DNA of 64,000 nucleotides. Origin: Steromphala cineraria (taxonomy: Eukaryota; Mollusca; Gastropoda; Trochida; Trochidae). Each line of letters opens with the position of its first letter. The stretch's first letter is position 1. Location: positions 15,131,515-15,195,514 of the forward strand of contig OU744726.1 in NCBI GenBank assembly GCA_916613615.1, written 5' to 3'. Below the pieces are notes generated by a model that saw nothing but the letters and a program-made list of their open reading frames with translations, searched no databases and was not told where the DNA came from. Below are positions 1 to 12,000 of this stretch, piece by piece. A program made the translations under genes and the position numbers.

Positions 1-772
1 ATTTCAGACTTGGCAAGCCGGGGCAAAAGAACTCTTATGGAAATCCTTGTGAAATTGAATTCGATTGGAATGGTTGATTCTAAAACGTATTTTAAAATTT
101 TTAATACAAAGGTTCTGCCGATATTATTATATGGCTGTGAAATTTGGGGAATAAATCAATTTGAATTATTGGAACGGGTTCCTCTTCTAGCCTGCAAACG
201 ATTTTTGCGAGTAGGAAAACAAACCCCTAATGCTATTGTTTAAGTTGGAAGTCTTCTCTTTGTAACAGTTCAAGATATGTGATGTACAGAGAATATAAAT
301 TTGATTTAGAACCGGAAAGATACTTATATATTGTTATTGATAATAAGGTGCGCTCAACTTATACAAAGTTTAGGTGTAATGTCCTACCACTCAATTATAA
401 TAAGGTTAGATGGCAATCGATTGAATGTTTTACGTATATGTCCTATATGTAATCTCGCGTTAGAAAGCGAATATCATTTCACCCTCGTTTGTCATTTTTA
501 CAAAGACTTGAGAGAACAATTTCTTCTACAATACCTCTTGCAAGCGCCATCTATTTATAAATATAAAACTCTGTTGTGTACAACTCAGGATACTCTTCTC
601 AAATGTTTACAATATTTCATTTACCATGCCTTCACTAAAAGAAATCTGTATTGAGAATCACTATATATTACATTTGTATGTTTTATACATTTTGCATTGT
701 TCTTTTGTATATGGGCCTTTGGCCTCAGTACAAATAAACTCATTTGACTTTGACTTTGACTTTGAGTAATTG
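1..772 (+). mobile_element. Non-LTR retrotransposon (CR1/L2-like) 3' fragment
   Basis: Decayed 3' part of a LINE entering from the left edge. The frame at 10-243 is the end of a reverse transcriptase (motif ILLYGCEIWG, then a CKRFLRVGKQTPNAIV block). A stop follows. The frame at 331-654 holds the C-terminal zinc-knuckle pattern CPICN...EYHF...C. The 3' UTR carries a GGCC-rich stem (GGGCCTTTGGCC), then AATAAACT, then a TTTGAC tandem tail at about 748-770. The tail and knuckle are typical of elements that prime from short 3' repeats. It is non-functional because of stops and frameshifts. The clade is inferred from motifs only. Confidence 0.8.
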
Positions 773-2389
773 TTGTAAAAGAAAACAACTAGTAGTTTGA
801 GTCTTGCTAACATCATGTGGATCATGAAAGATCTTGAGAATACGCTGCACGTTAAAATGCCAATTCACGCCGGTATTGAAAACGCATAAAACTTATAAAT
901 CGCAAATTAGTCCAATTAAGAAACCAATTTTGAAACTTGTTATGTAAATATCGATACCCACAGTAAAAACATGCTTGAGATTTGGAGGAGTTCTTACCCA
1001 AAATAACTTCGTACGCTTTGATGTACTAAATATATACTACATAATCAAGTGCATTGATTTCTTCTATTTTGTGTAAAATTAAGTTCGCATATACATATAT
1101 ATAATAAATGACCCTTTTTAAAATCTAAATATCAACATGTACGAGCGCATTCGATCTATACGAAAGTTCCGTTCCCAAGCGATTTTGACTCATCCGACAG
1201 AATGCATTTTCTATTCCTTGAAAGGTTATTAGCAGTTGATATTATATTTAAGCTGAACTTTTGAATATTTATTACGGTTTCGTTCATACATATATTGGTT
1301 TAAAAACGTCACTCGTCACCACGATGATGTGATGCCATTACTTTGAAAAAAAAGGGAGATAACTCGCTTCCGACTTCCATCTTACCCAAAAGACAGCAAA
1401 CTTTGTCTTACCTTAAATAGTTTGAGAAAACCCCGAACTCTGACACACAGAGCCCAAACCTATTCCCCTTCCACTTCGTTTTTGGTGATAAAAAGTCGAA
1501 AGGGTTAACAGTTTTATAAGAACATATATATGTACTGTGCAAAATAAAAATATAAATTTGGATATTCACTAACTGTAAAAAAAAATTCCCACTAAAATCA
1601 ACCCTATTTATTTCTATTGATTATAAATTTGAAGCTTATATTTCAAGGCTTTTCTTAGCATTAAACTTCGTCAAGTGAGACCAAGTATGATTCCTACACA
1701 ATACTTTCTGGATGTATTGATAAACTCTGAAACTGTGCTGCACAAAACAAAATTAGATAACATTTTAAAATCTTTGAAATGGTTGTTAGTAAATTTAAGG
1801 CTTTCTCCAGTTTTTTCAAGGCTAAAATCCTTGGTCTCATTATTGTGTTGTCTCCCAGGCACTTCATCCACATTGCATTGCAATAGGTACCTGGAAAAAG
1901 GATGTACGGATCAACATCATTTAGGTTTTCAAAGCACTTTTAGCTTGTTATTCAATACCTGGAAAAGGTGCCATATTCATAACCTTAATTTCAGTTTTAT
2001 CATAATCATTTACTAAAGGGTTAGCAAAAAAAGTTTCAGCTCTGCAGTGTTTTATGAGCGGGGATATCAACAGGTAGCAAATTGGTATTACCCTTCGAGA
2101 ATCTTATAAAGGCAAACAAAACAAGCAACTGACATGCTTGAGTTATTTCCCTTGCAAATTGCACATTATATTTCGATTTAACATGTCTTATCAATTTTAG
2201 TCTTAACTATCACTTTATTGATGTTGATACGATTCCATTCTATCATGTTGCAGATTCATGTCAGACCAAAAACAACACAATCAAGGATAAAGAAAAAAAT
2301 TTCATTCAAAGTAATAAATTAAACACATATTAAAATGACATTTAGCATCTTGCTAATGGATAAAATAAAAATAGAGTCATTGACTTTGT
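773..2389. other. Intergenic, no recognised gene
   Basis: AT-rich sequence with no coding frame that resembles a known family. Overlapping short frames on both strands at 1671-2016 lack motifs and look accidental. Confidence 0.6.
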
Positions 2390-2495
2390 AGCTCATCAGG
2401 CTTCATATCAATGTTGCTTTAGGGTGTGGCAAATGTGGTTCCCCCTGAGTAGAGGCATCAGGCTCACCAAATGTACAATTTAGAATATCCTAGTC
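2390..2495. repeat. Copy of modular 'GCTCATCAGGCTTC' repeat
   Basis: Contains the string GTAGCTCATCAGGCTTCATA, then 'AGGGTGTGGCAAATGTGG' and 'CAAATGTACAATTTAGAAT'. These recur at 8905-9045, and related modules lie at 12721-12977, 15057-15215, 15730-16100, 23776-23890 and 26150-26340. Confidence 0.65.
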
Positions 2496-2502
2496 CATAT
2501 CT

Positions 2503-2600
2503 TAGGCCCCCCGTCCACCGAACCGCGATCGATATGCGACAGAGTGCGATCGCAGCGATCAAGCCGGTCGCACTGGTCGCAGACATAAATACCAGCAATT
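2503..2600. repeat. GATCGC-rich sequence, possible end of a DNA transposon
   Basis: Starts TTAGGCCCCCCGTCCACCG and is dense in GCGATCGC-like palindromes, unlike its AT-rich surroundings. It lies just upstream of the broken Harbinger transposase and could be that element's left end. I could not find a matching inverted end on the right. Confidence 0.3.
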
Positions 2601-2610
2601 CTTTAAAAAT

Positions 2611-3327
2611 ATGATTTTGCGGTTCCACCAAGCCGGCTATACGATCCCACTACGACAAAAAAGTTGCTACTCCATTGTTCTCCTTGCACTAGTTGACCAC
2701 GACTACATATTCATATGGGTGGATACTGGAGGTCTTGGACACCAATCAGACGCCCAAATATTCAATGCATCAACTTTGAAAGAACGCTTGGCAGAAGGCA
2801 CACTTGGAATCCCCCCTGCTGAACCTATTGAACCAGATGACCCTACTTCTGATGTTGAACCAAGGAAGCTACCTTTCTTCTTATTGGCCGATGATGCCTT
2901 TGCCTTGAGAACATTCCTCATGAAGCCATGGTCCAAGAGGATCTACATCTACCGTATATCAAGAGGAAGAAAGTGTTTCATGATGAAAGTGTTTCATGAC
3001 TGTGTGTCGCACCAATCCCTTGACGTTGTGCAGACGATGACAGAGTGCTGCAAAGTTCTCCACAACCTTTTGAGGTTGAGGTATCAAGGGGGTGACAAAG
3101 ATGGCGAATCTCATGAACTTGTATTAGGTTCATGGCGACAAGAAATCAGTCTCGATGAAGATATCACTCCCCCGTGTTCCTCAAAATGTGATCACAAAGC
3201 TGCCAAGGATCAAAGAGAGTACCTCCAGAACTACCTCAATGACACAGCTAGAGGGGCGGTACCATGGCAGGACCGGATGGTGACTCTCAGGAGGCCACCT
3301 GCACAGGAAAACCAATCTATGTCATGA
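2611..3327 (+). pseudogene. PIF/Harbinger (HARBI1-like) transposase, DDE nuclease, truncated
   Basis: The frame encodes the middle and end of a DDE_Tnp_4-type nuclease. The block YSIVLLALVDHDYIFIWVD with GHQSDAQIF holds the first catalytic Asp region. LPFFLLADDAFALRTFLMKP holds the second. After YRISRGRK the usual stretch with the catalytic Glu (ENAFG-type) is missing, and the text jumps to the family's end, CCKVLHNLLRLRY. There is no N-terminal helix-turn-helix part. The 238-residue length is well short of the roughly 350-400 usual for the family. An internal deletion that removed the third acidic residue makes activity very unlikely. The family in metazoans is either an active transposase or the domesticated HARBI1. 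Here decay points to transposon debris. Confidence 0.85.
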
Positions 3328-3859
3328 ACACAACCAACATGTACCAAATTTCTAAATTAATTGATTTTACAGTTAAACGTATAGATTTTAACCAACACTT
3401 AAGAGAGAGTGCTATATATGACAGTATATAAGATAAGTGAGTAATTGTTTAAGGGCATTTTATATAAGAAATAGAAGACTAGTTTTGTTTTATCGTAGAA
3501 TAAAACAGCAGAGAGCATTAAACACTAGGGGCTGCTATAAAATCAAACGAGTCTTCTAGTTCTTAAAGCGCAACTCCCGGGTCATCTTGCCGTAAACTCT
3601 TTAGAATATCTTTATAATGTTTAGGTGCACATTTCCCATACTTAAATAACATTTTCCGTATGTTTCATCTGAGATATTCTCGTACTAAAACCTGATGTAA
3701 GTCGTGTATATTTACAGTAAACAGCATCAGAATTGAATTTTTTTTACGGTTTACGTCACTTTTCAGCTCGTCAGCCATCTTGATTTCCGGAAACTACCGA
3801 AAAAAACTCGGTTTTTTACCGATCTAAGCTGTGACGTCAAATGTGGAAAACAAACAAAA
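3328..3859. other. Gene-free stretch before the P2X7R-domain gene
   Basis: No coding frame seen. The last 100 bases are GC-richer and lead straight into a good Kozak context, so the promoter and 5' UTR of the next gene should lie here. No clear TATA box. Confidence 0.5.
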
Positions 3860-5155
3860 ATGGCGACCGCCGACAGTTGTTCGAAAGGGAGCGATACGGG
3901 CTCCGATACAAGCTTTGATGGCTTGCCGGAGCCCTATCGTTTTGAGCCAGTAGCTCCAATTGTTGAAAGATCGAACAACTCCCAGTTGGAAATAGTTAGG
4001 GCAAGGGAAGAACGTAGTCCAGCTGACGTATCATGGTTAGCAGCTTTTGGAACCACGTGTTCGCGAGAAAATATAGCCTATTACAAGATAGGGTTCGATT
4101 ATCGATTGCGTATCAAACAAACAATTTTAAAAATGCATTGATTCCAAGATTTGTCTTTTACAACAATGTACAGGGAGTAATCATTATATGTGACTAATTT
4201 CCAGAATTACAGTTACGAGAATTATTATCATAAATTGTGTAATGATCCAAATTGCTGTCAAACAGCATGAAAATCATCTAAGCTAAATTATGTCAATAAT
4301 CATATTGCGTCTACCCGTTGGTTTGTTTTTTAAAGAACTTTATTTTATACTTATAAATATTATATTTATATATACACCTTGTGAAAGGTAAACTGTGTGT
4401 TGCATATATATATATATCATAAATTAGATAATTTTTTCTTAATCACTTAAAACCTTTCATTGAAATTATGTGTCTGTTACTAATTAAAGCTGAGATGATG
4501 TTCAAGCTGCTTGCAAAATATTTAAAAAAAATGGATTTTAACTTTAATTATGGTACCTTAATTATGATATTTATTCTCTCAACTGCTAATTAATATGTTC
4601 TTCTATGGCTATAATGCCCTTGCGCCATAATACGACCGCTAGCTGTAATGTACTCTATGTGAAAACATATTTGTGTATACATAGTATTTACTAATGTCGA
4701 ATGAAATATAACATTGACCATATGAAAAACAAGAGATAACCAATTAATAAGCATTTTTCACAACTTTATTCCACATCAATAATTGCAAAATCATATGTCT
4801 ATCATAACAAGAGATGTAATTGAAACATTAAAAAAATAGTAAATACCCGAGAGCTTCTTGTTACTACCACTTGCATGAAACATTAATCTGTGAATCTCCC
4901 AATAACAAATAACTCAGCTCAAACATCAAAACTTATGTATTTTTTTCATGCAAGGTGCATCTGTGGTAATTGTACCAGGACAGAAACAGCTGATAACAGA
5001 TTTTGCTGCAGAGAGCGGGTTCAAATAGATAATAAAATACAGGAATTTGATCAGCAAAATCCAGAAGTCCCTTCCCCTGAATGCATTGTAGACCATCCTG
5101 CATTTGAGGCAGTTTGCCCAAATCCATATGTGCTTGAGACTGCCTACCATCATAC
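3860..5155 (+). CDS. P2X7R intracellular-domain (cysteine-rich) protein, two exons, 3' truncated
   Basis: Exon 1 spans 3860-4035 and starts at AAAAATGG. Exon 2 starts at 4955 after a TTTTTTTCATGCAAG acceptor. The donor at 4036 (GTTAGC, weak) and this acceptor join in phase to make a Trp codon, giving VSW|CICGNC. The acidic/serine N-terminus with EPYRFEPVAP is typical of this family. Exon 2 shows CICGNC, FCCRE, ECIVDHPAFEAVC and YVLETAYHH. These match the zinc-binding 'ballast' domain first seen in the P2X7 receptor tail, here without any channel. The domain normally continues about 50 residues. Here it breaks off at about 5155 against a 'GGGGCGGATTCAGG'-type repeat with a G10 run. It is probably a pseudogene or a gene cut by an insertion. 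These proteins are often multicopy in cnidarians and molluscs, and their function is unknown. Confidence 0.65.
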
Positions 5156-5196
5156 AGGGGCGGATTCAGGATTTTATAAAGGGGGGGGGGTATGTT
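5156..5196. repeat. 'GGGGCGGATTCAGGATTTT' repeat terminus
   Basis: GGGGCGGATTCAGGATTTT followed by AAA and a run of ten G. This motif is a recurrent terminus of dispersed animal repeats. It abuts the truncated end of the P2X7R-domain exon. No mate was found nearby. Confidence 0.4.
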
Positions 5197-5249
5197 ATGT
5201 TATGTTGTTGGCAAGTAAATCGTATTTGTGCAGTTTGCTATTGTCAGTG

Positions 5250-5582
5250 TCACAAATAAAATCTGCATGATACAAACACATCTGCCGCTTCTGGTGTTAA
5301 CATCATTGCAAACAGAGTATCTTCATGTGTGGTCAAAATATTTGGAAGATTGATAACTGAAGAGATGAGTTCATGTTTGATGTAATCATTCACATTGAGA
5401 TAAAGTTCTGACGCAGTATGCATACGCCATGAAGATGACAATGAACAGTCACCCACCAGCAACACAGAAATACTGTTAAACAAACAGTTTCCATCTCCAA
5501 GTATCTTCAAAGCAGTGTAGGTTGACTCAATGTCTTCTGGCAGAAGTGTCTGTGCTAGATTTATCAACTCGGAAATTTTCAA
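5250..5582 (-). pseudogene. OTU-type cysteine protease domain fragment
   Basis: Reads LKILGDGNCLFNSISVLL followed by WRMHTASELYLNVNDYI. The GDGNCLFNS segment is the signature around the catalytic Asp and Cys of OTU deubiquitinases, of the vertnin-like branch common in invertebrate transposons. The frame closes upstream at a stop near 5603, with another frame open beyond it, and the catalytic His region is absent. It is therefore a fragment. It may be a transposon passenger or the relic of a gene on the strand opposite the P2X7R-domain exon. Confidence 0.6.
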
Positions 5583-5713
5583 AGCGAACAGATGAGCGTT
5601 GTTTTAGCAATGGTCCGATTATGTCAATATTTTCAGCATGTACAGTTTCTACAGAATCTCTGTCCCCTCTTTCAAAACAGCTTGACAAATACCTGGACAT
5701 TACCCCCGTATGA

Positions 5714-6146
5714 TAATATACACAAAGAACTTAGTTAAGCACCCCCACTGTTTTCAGAAAAAAAGCTTCTGCTTATAAACCATACAAAGTTCCAGAAACA
5801 CAATTAGGGTTTAGCAGTGTAGAAATGAAAACTTCACTCAATTTACGATTCACTGTCTCTCAAATGCTATGTTGTTTAATAGTATTAACCCGCTCATAAT
5901 CCTGCACACCTGTAAAATACTGGCCTTTCAATCTTGAAATTAAATCATTGAAACATCCGGATAACATGTGAGGGATGTTAGGGATTCTTCGCAAGAAGGA
6001 TTAAGCAGACGGCCTTACTTCCTCAGCTATGACTGATGGAGTTAAGGCCCTTATTTCGCGCTCCAGTGAACACGATGCCCCCTGGGGTCCTATGTCCGCA
6101 ATTCTTGCATATCATTGGTCATTTGATTTGGATACAGCACATGTGA
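5714..6146. other. No recognised feature
   Basis: AT-rich sequence without a coding frame or obvious repeat structure. Confidence 0.5.
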
Positions 6147-6205
6147 TTGGCGCGGCTTCCCTTTGAAAATATCAACAGTAAAGCGTTTATCAAATTATAC
6201 ATCGG

Positions 6206-6355
6206 TTTAGTAGTAGCAGTAGTAGTAGTAGCAGCAGTAGTAGTCGCAGTAGTAGTCGCAGTCGCAGCAGTAGTAGCAGTAGTAGTCGCAGTAGTAGCCG
6301 CAGTCGCAGCAGCAGTAGTAATGGTAGAAGTAGTGGTAGTGGTAGTAGTAGTAGC

Positions 6356-6394
<39 letters not shown>

Positions 6395-6408
6395 TGTAGG
6401 AGTAGTAG
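6206..6408. repeat. AGT/AGC trinucleotide microsatellite
   Basis: About 200 bases of GTA/GCA/GTC triplets (AGTAGTAGT and variants). It is purest at 6355-6395, with interruptions of AGTCGC earlier. It opens poly-Val/Ala and poly-Tyr frames on the two strands, which are artefacts. Confidence 0.95.
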
Positions 6409-6657
6409 TATATCACGTTTTTATTAAAGTGTCAAACGCATCATTACAATTCATAATTTTATTTTGTTTACACCATTATGATATATAGTATTTGATTGTC
6501 TTACATTCCATACATGGCATTATATGGCTTGGAGAGAGCTTCAATCGGTATCCTGTGTTGTATGTATTGCGAGTCCTTGACTTGACAGTTCACTGTCATA
6601 TGCACACTTCATACGATCGACGGCAATGGTTTATAACAGTTGTGTTTATGTTTTGTT

Positions 6658-7021
6658 AAAGGGGCAGTAGCACGTTTTAAGGTGATGTTTTATAAGGTGA
6701 TGCCAGAAACATTAAAATAACTGGTTCCAAATTGAAAGACAGTATATTTATACTAAATGAAGCAGTAATAAATCAAATATATAATATTAAATTCAGCCAT
6801 GCTAATTATTTTGTTGCACAAAATGAATTAAAGGTGTTCACACAAAAATGGCTACCAATGGACTTTATGTGATTCTTTATAATTTGTTCTCTGACTTTTG
6901 ATAAACAGTTTGTGTAATGAGACTTTTGACTGTATAAAAGTAATACATTTACCATTTACGTACATATTTCAGTGAAAAAATTCAAATCTAAAATTTTCTA
7001 AAATCGTGCTACTGCCCCTTT
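6658..7021 (+). mobile_element. MITE family A, copy 1 (complete)
   Basis: Perfect-looking terminal inverted repeats: AAAGGGGCAGTAGCACGTTT at the left and GTGCTACTGCCCCTTT at the right. The 364-bp non-coding interior contains 'TTAAAGGTGTTCACACAAA'. Seven copies of this family lie in the window. Flanks read TT/AA, but other copies do not share a TTAA duplication, so the target-site rule is unresolved. Confidence 0.9.
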
Positions 7022-7423
7022 AAGAGGGGAGATTAGTTTGATCATGATATCACTATCATGGTTATGTGATCCATTTTGATATTAGGAGTCATGAAAATGC
7101 GCACAGAGTTTGACCAAAGTTAAAGATAAGTTTTAGTTTGCAATTAACTATGAGACACTTATATATGAAATATAAACACAAACAAAATTCCTACCCGTTA
7201 TGATTATAATTGCATATTTATAAATCAAACATTTTAAGGTCTTTTGGACTTTTGATTTTGGTCCTCTTGACCTTTTGACTTATTTTTCGGCCATGTTGTC
7301 CTAAGGGCTTTCTGACTATCAACACGCACGGATTGGCCATCCCGGCGAACACATCATAACAACACAAAATATCAGCTTCCCACTCTAGCACTTAACGAGC
7401 TTGTACAACACACAATAATCAGG
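7022..7423. other. Downstream region of the first AIG1 gene
   Basis: No gene seen. On the minus strand this is the 3' flank of the GTPase exon, where its 3' UTR and poly(A) site should lie. Confidence 0.4.
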
Positions 7424-8556
7424 TTAGTACATGAGGCCTACCCAAGGCAGTTTGCTCCACAGACTTTTGGCACCCTTCCAAACCCCTTTCCCAATATGTT
7501 TTACCCCACTCCAAATCTCTGACAATGCCGACTCATCTTCTTTCTCAACTTCTTTACGCGCTGTGTTCCGAACCTCCTGTTTAGCTTTACGGTGTTCCTC
7601 CTCAAGATATTCCATTCTCTGCTCCATTTTTCTCCTCTCCTCTCTTTCTTTCATTTTCGATTCCGCTTTCATATCTTTTATCTTCCTTTTCAATTCACGG
7701 ACTTCAGACGAATTGTCTCGTTGTTCGCTTTTTGACTCAATCTGAAGATGTTCCAAGTGATATTGGAGCTTGTCTATCTTATTCTGCTGGTATTGTGCTT
7801 GATGCCGGAACTGTTCTTCAAATTCTCTCTCAATCTGTGTCCTCTCATGCCTCTTCTTAACTTCAAGTTCCTCCTTTATTGCCGCTTCCCTCCTCAGCAT
7901 AACTTCTTCTGCTTCTCGGTACATTTCATTTGTGTAGTGACTTCCACCATTTTCTCTGATGTTGGTTTCAATCATATCTAGAAGTTCCTCGACTTGTGCA
8001 TCTCTTTTTTCAAGCGGAAGTCGATTGTTGAAAGCGATGTAACGCATGTCGCACTCTTGGAGTAATTCTTTCAGCATCCGAGGAACTCTCCTTACAAAGG
8101 TCTTGATCGTTGTTCCTTCCGCATCAAGATCGTCCTTTCTTGTGAAGAGAACAAAAAGGTATCGCGTCATGTCTTCTCCAAAAACATCTTTGAAATGTTG
8201 AACCGTATCCTGTTCCTCTTGAGTAAAGCGGTCGATCCTAGTCACGAGGATAATAGCATGGGGACCAGGTGACGTCATCCCAATGCACTTGACGACCTCT
8301 TTAGTTGTCTGTCCCTGTGTCATACCTGTATCAAAGAGTCCTGGAGAGTCCACAACCTGTAATCTACGTCCCAGACGCTCCACGTTCGTCTGTTTACACT
8401 TCTTTGTTACTGAGCAGCCTCCGGCCCTTGAGTGGAAGTAGTCCCGACCCAGGATGGTGTTTCCGGTGGCGCTTTTACCAGATCCTGTACGGCCGATAAG
8501 AACGATACGCGTTTCGTCACTGCGTGATGATTGTCGTCTGGCCCTTTCATGTCTAC
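7424..8556 (-). CDS. AIG1/GIMAP-type GTPase, terminal exon
   Basis: Encodes 376 residues after a splice acceptor (ATGATTTCAG|GT) in phase 1. The apparent Met-Ile-Ser in front of it is intron sequence. G boxes, counted in the frame that includes those intron-derived residues: GRTGSGKS (25-32), Thr in the switch, DSPG (73-76), the family's own box HAIILVTRIDRFTQEEQ (103-119), TRKDDL (142-147) and FNN near 200. A highly charged coiled coil follows (about 215-345). The protein ends in a Trp/Gly/Lys-rich amphipathic tail (GVKHIGKGVWKGAKSLW). AIG1 GTPases bind GTP as dimers or scaffolds at membranes and are linked to immunity and cell survival. No exon for zinc fingers is visible upstream, unlike the 50-55 kb relative, and a LINE lies there. 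It may be a partial duplicate or have distant 5' exons. Confidence 0.9.
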
Positions 8557-8904
8557 CTGAAATCATAAGGGGTTACAAATTGAGTAGGGGGTAGGTAGAG
8601 TCAATTAAAACACAACTTTTAATTGTAATAAAGTGTACGTGGTTTTTGTTTCACATAATTAATCCCCTCTGTTTTCTGTTGTGTTTGCATTTTGTGTTGA
8701 TTTAAAAGTGCCCAAATCCACATTTAAAGAAAACATAATCATCGAGTAATGCATGTGGTTAAAAGAGTCATAAATGCCCCTCGTGAGTTGTACCTTTTTA
8801 ATTCGAAAAGTCTCCCAGGGATATTATATTTCCCAAAGTAGGCTATTTTCACAGGGATTCTAGCTTCTCATTTCACGTATATATTGTTTTAGAACCATTG
8901 GATC
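8557..8904. other. Intron side of the first AIG1 gene
   Basis: On the minus strand this is sequence 5' of the splice acceptor. I see no RanBP2 zinc-finger exon here. Confidence 0.5.
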
Positions 8905-9045
8905 TGTAGCTCGACAGGCTTCATATAAATTTTGCTATAGGGTGTGGCAAATGTGGTCCCAGCAACCCCCCCATATTTGGTGGAACAGGGTTACATGCAT
9001 CAAATGTACAATTTAGAATCCCCATTAGCTAATTAAGGAGTCTAT
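8905..9045. repeat. Copy of modular 'GCTCGACAGGCTTC' repeat
   Basis: Shares 'AGGGTGTGGCAAATGTGG' and 'CAAATGTACAATTTAGAAT' with 2390-2495 and ends in AATTAAGGAGTCTATATACA. The L1-like LINE begins at its right end, so it was probably the insertion target. Confidence 0.65.
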
Positions 9046-12000
9046 ATACACGAGGTGTAGCTATCTTGTTTATGGATAACTTCGAAGAGATAAAGGACAC
9101 TGATAATGGCAACTACTTAATACTTAAAATAAAAACAGAAACAGAAATAATAAGTATCACAAATATTTATGGTCCAAATGTAGATACACCGAACTTCTAT
9201 CTTGAAATTAAAAATAAAATTCTAAGTCTAGAAACTGAAACTAACATCATTTGCGGTGACTTCAACTTAGTTCAAGATCAATCTAAAGATACTTTCAACT
9301 ACATGCATATAAATAATCCCAAGTCAAAGGATGCTGTCCTGATATGATGAACGAACTGAACCTATACGATCCTTGGCGAGAAAGCAATATAGATGTAAGA
9401 CGATATACATGGAGAAAGCCTAATCCACTGAAGCAAGCACGCTTGGATTTTTTCTTGTAAGTCGAAACCTGGAAAAATCAATCATCAATTCGAAAATAGA
9501 ACATAGTTATAGATAAGATCACTCGGTCATATCCTTACATGTTGAATTCACATCCCTAGAAAAAGGAAAGGGTTTCTGGAAGTTTAACAATAGTCTGCTG
9601 CATGACCCTGAATATGTGCGGGAAATTAAGCGAATTATTAATGAACCTGTAGAAGAATACCACACTCGTGATGCTGAAGGAGATAAGTTATTCAAAATAA
9701 ATGAACAGCTTTTTTTCGAAATACTTTTGTGTAATATTCGAGGTTTTACAATAAAAGATTCATCACAGAAAAAGAAAGAAAGATTGAAATTAGAAGAAGA
9801 ATATAACAAAACTCTAGATAAGCTTGAAGTGAAATTGGACAGTTCTGAAAATGAAAAGACGAAAGCTAAATTGATAGAAGAAATAAATGAAATAAAAGAT
9901 AAGCAACTTGAATTAAATAAATATAAAACAGAAGGAATTGTATTAAGGTCAAAAGCAAAATTGTATGAAAAAGGAGAAAAACCAACTAAATATTTCCTTT
10001 CTCTTGAAAAGCAGAATTTTGTAAACAAAGCAATCACTAAACTAGAAACAGACAATGGACAACTATGTCGAACCAAAGATATCATTAACCATGCAAAACA
10101 GTACTTTGAAAACCTATATACCAGTAAAAATGTAAAAGATGTTGACCTAAAAGATTTATTCAAAGAAAGTGCAATACCGAGACTATCTGACCATGATGCA
10201 CGTTCACTTGAAGGTGAATTGAAATATGATGAAGTTCTTTCAGCTCTTAAAAAAATGAAAAATGAAAAAAGCCCTGGTCCATCAGGTTTCACGGCCGAAT
10301 TCTATAAATTCTTTTGGCAAGATATACATAAACATCTCATTAATTCTTTGAATGGAGCCTATAGGAAAGCTGAGCTATCTATTAGTCAAAAGCAAGGTCT
10401 AATTACATGTATACCAAAGAAAGATAAATCCAAAGAACACTTAAAAAACTTTAGACCTATTTCTCTTCTTAATATTTCCTATAAATTAGCTTCAGCAGTA
10501 ATATCGGCACGTATCAAAAATATGCTTCCAAAACTAATAAGTGAAGATCAAAAGGGATTTATGAAAGGCAGATACATTGGAGAGTGCACAAGGTTGGTTA
10601 ATGATATTATGGATTACACTGAATATATGAATAAACCAGGACTTTTGATATTGATCGACTTCGAAAAAGCCTTTGATTCAGTGGAATGGTTATTTATCGA
10701 AAAATGCTTCAATATCTTCAATTTTGGACCACCTATCAAACACTGGTTAAAAACGTTTTACAACAACATTAATTCAAGCGTTCTTGTAAATGGATTTCCA
10801 TCAGATTTTTTCAAAATTACACGTGGATGTAGACAAGGGGATCCCCTATCGCCATATATATTCCTCATTGTAGCAGAGATCTCAGCCCATATGCTTCGAC
10901 AAAAAAAATAAGAGGCATAAAAATGATTGACTTAGAATATTTACTCACGCAATTTGCAGATGACACAACTATAATATTAGATGGATCTGAACAGTCATTT
11001 AGAGAAACATTGGACTTAAAATAAACATAGATGAAACTAAAGTTGTCTGGATAGGTTCAAAACAATTTTCTAGTTTGCAATATTGCAGAGATTATAATCT
11101 AGACTTGACCCAAAAACCTTTTGTACTCAACATAATAAAGCAGAAATGGTAGAAAAAAATTACAAAGATAAACTGAAGAAAACCGATACAGCAATGAAGA
11201 TTTGGTCTCTTAGAGACCTTACACCGTTGGGAAGAATAACTGTGTTGAAGAGCTTAATATTACCAACATTAAATCATTTATTTACTTCTATAGCAAACCC
11301 AAATCTCGAAACCATAGCGAATCTTCAAAGAAAATGTTTCAAATTTATTTGGAAAGGCAAACCAGATAGAATTAAACGAAGTTTGATAACAAAATCTTAT
11401 CAAGAGGGTGGTCTGAAAGTTCCAGCTATACTTGACACAATCAAGGCCCAAAAATATCATGGATTAGAAGATTATTCGTAAACGATTCTAAATTACACAA
11501 TCTTTTATTTACGGCAAGCCATGTTAGCAAACTCAACCCAGTGGAAATGGGACCGTCGTTTCTTAAGACATACTATATCCTAAATTTAATTAGCCCGTTT
11601 TGGAAAGATGTATTTAATGCTTGGTCTGAATTACAAGAAAATTGCGATTATGATAATAGCTTTAGCAGACAGTTTATATGGGCAAATAACAACATAACAG
11701 TAGGAAATAAGCCCATAATCTACGAACATTATTTACAATCAAACGTGAAATTTATCAATGATTTTCTAACTGATGACAATACGTTTTTATCATTCAATGA
11801 TTTCGTGGAAAGATTCAAAATCATATTTTCTTGAATATGCAGGACTACTATCTTCGTTGAGAACATATACCAAACAAAAATTAATCAACATCAGCAAACA
11901 GGAACAACCCTTTATACCTCCAAATCTTGAAATACTATATAAAGCTGAGAAGGGATATAGTATATTCTATAAGAGACTTCTACGTAATGAACTATCTTAC

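Noticed and set aside
1671..2016. Overlapping 113-aa (plus) and 70-aa (minus) frames
   Set aside because: No recognisable motif, strong overlap on opposite strands, AT-rich composition. Treated as chance.
6147..6488. Long poly-Val/Ala frame and opposite poly-Tyr frame
   Set aside because: Both are translations of the AGT/AGC triplet microsatellite.
7431..8499. Several plus-strand frames over the first AIG1 exon
   Set aside because: Antisense shadows; the minus strand carries all GTPase motifs.
9519..10292. 257-aa minus-strand frame
   Set aside because: Shadow of the LINE reverse transcriptase on the plus strand.
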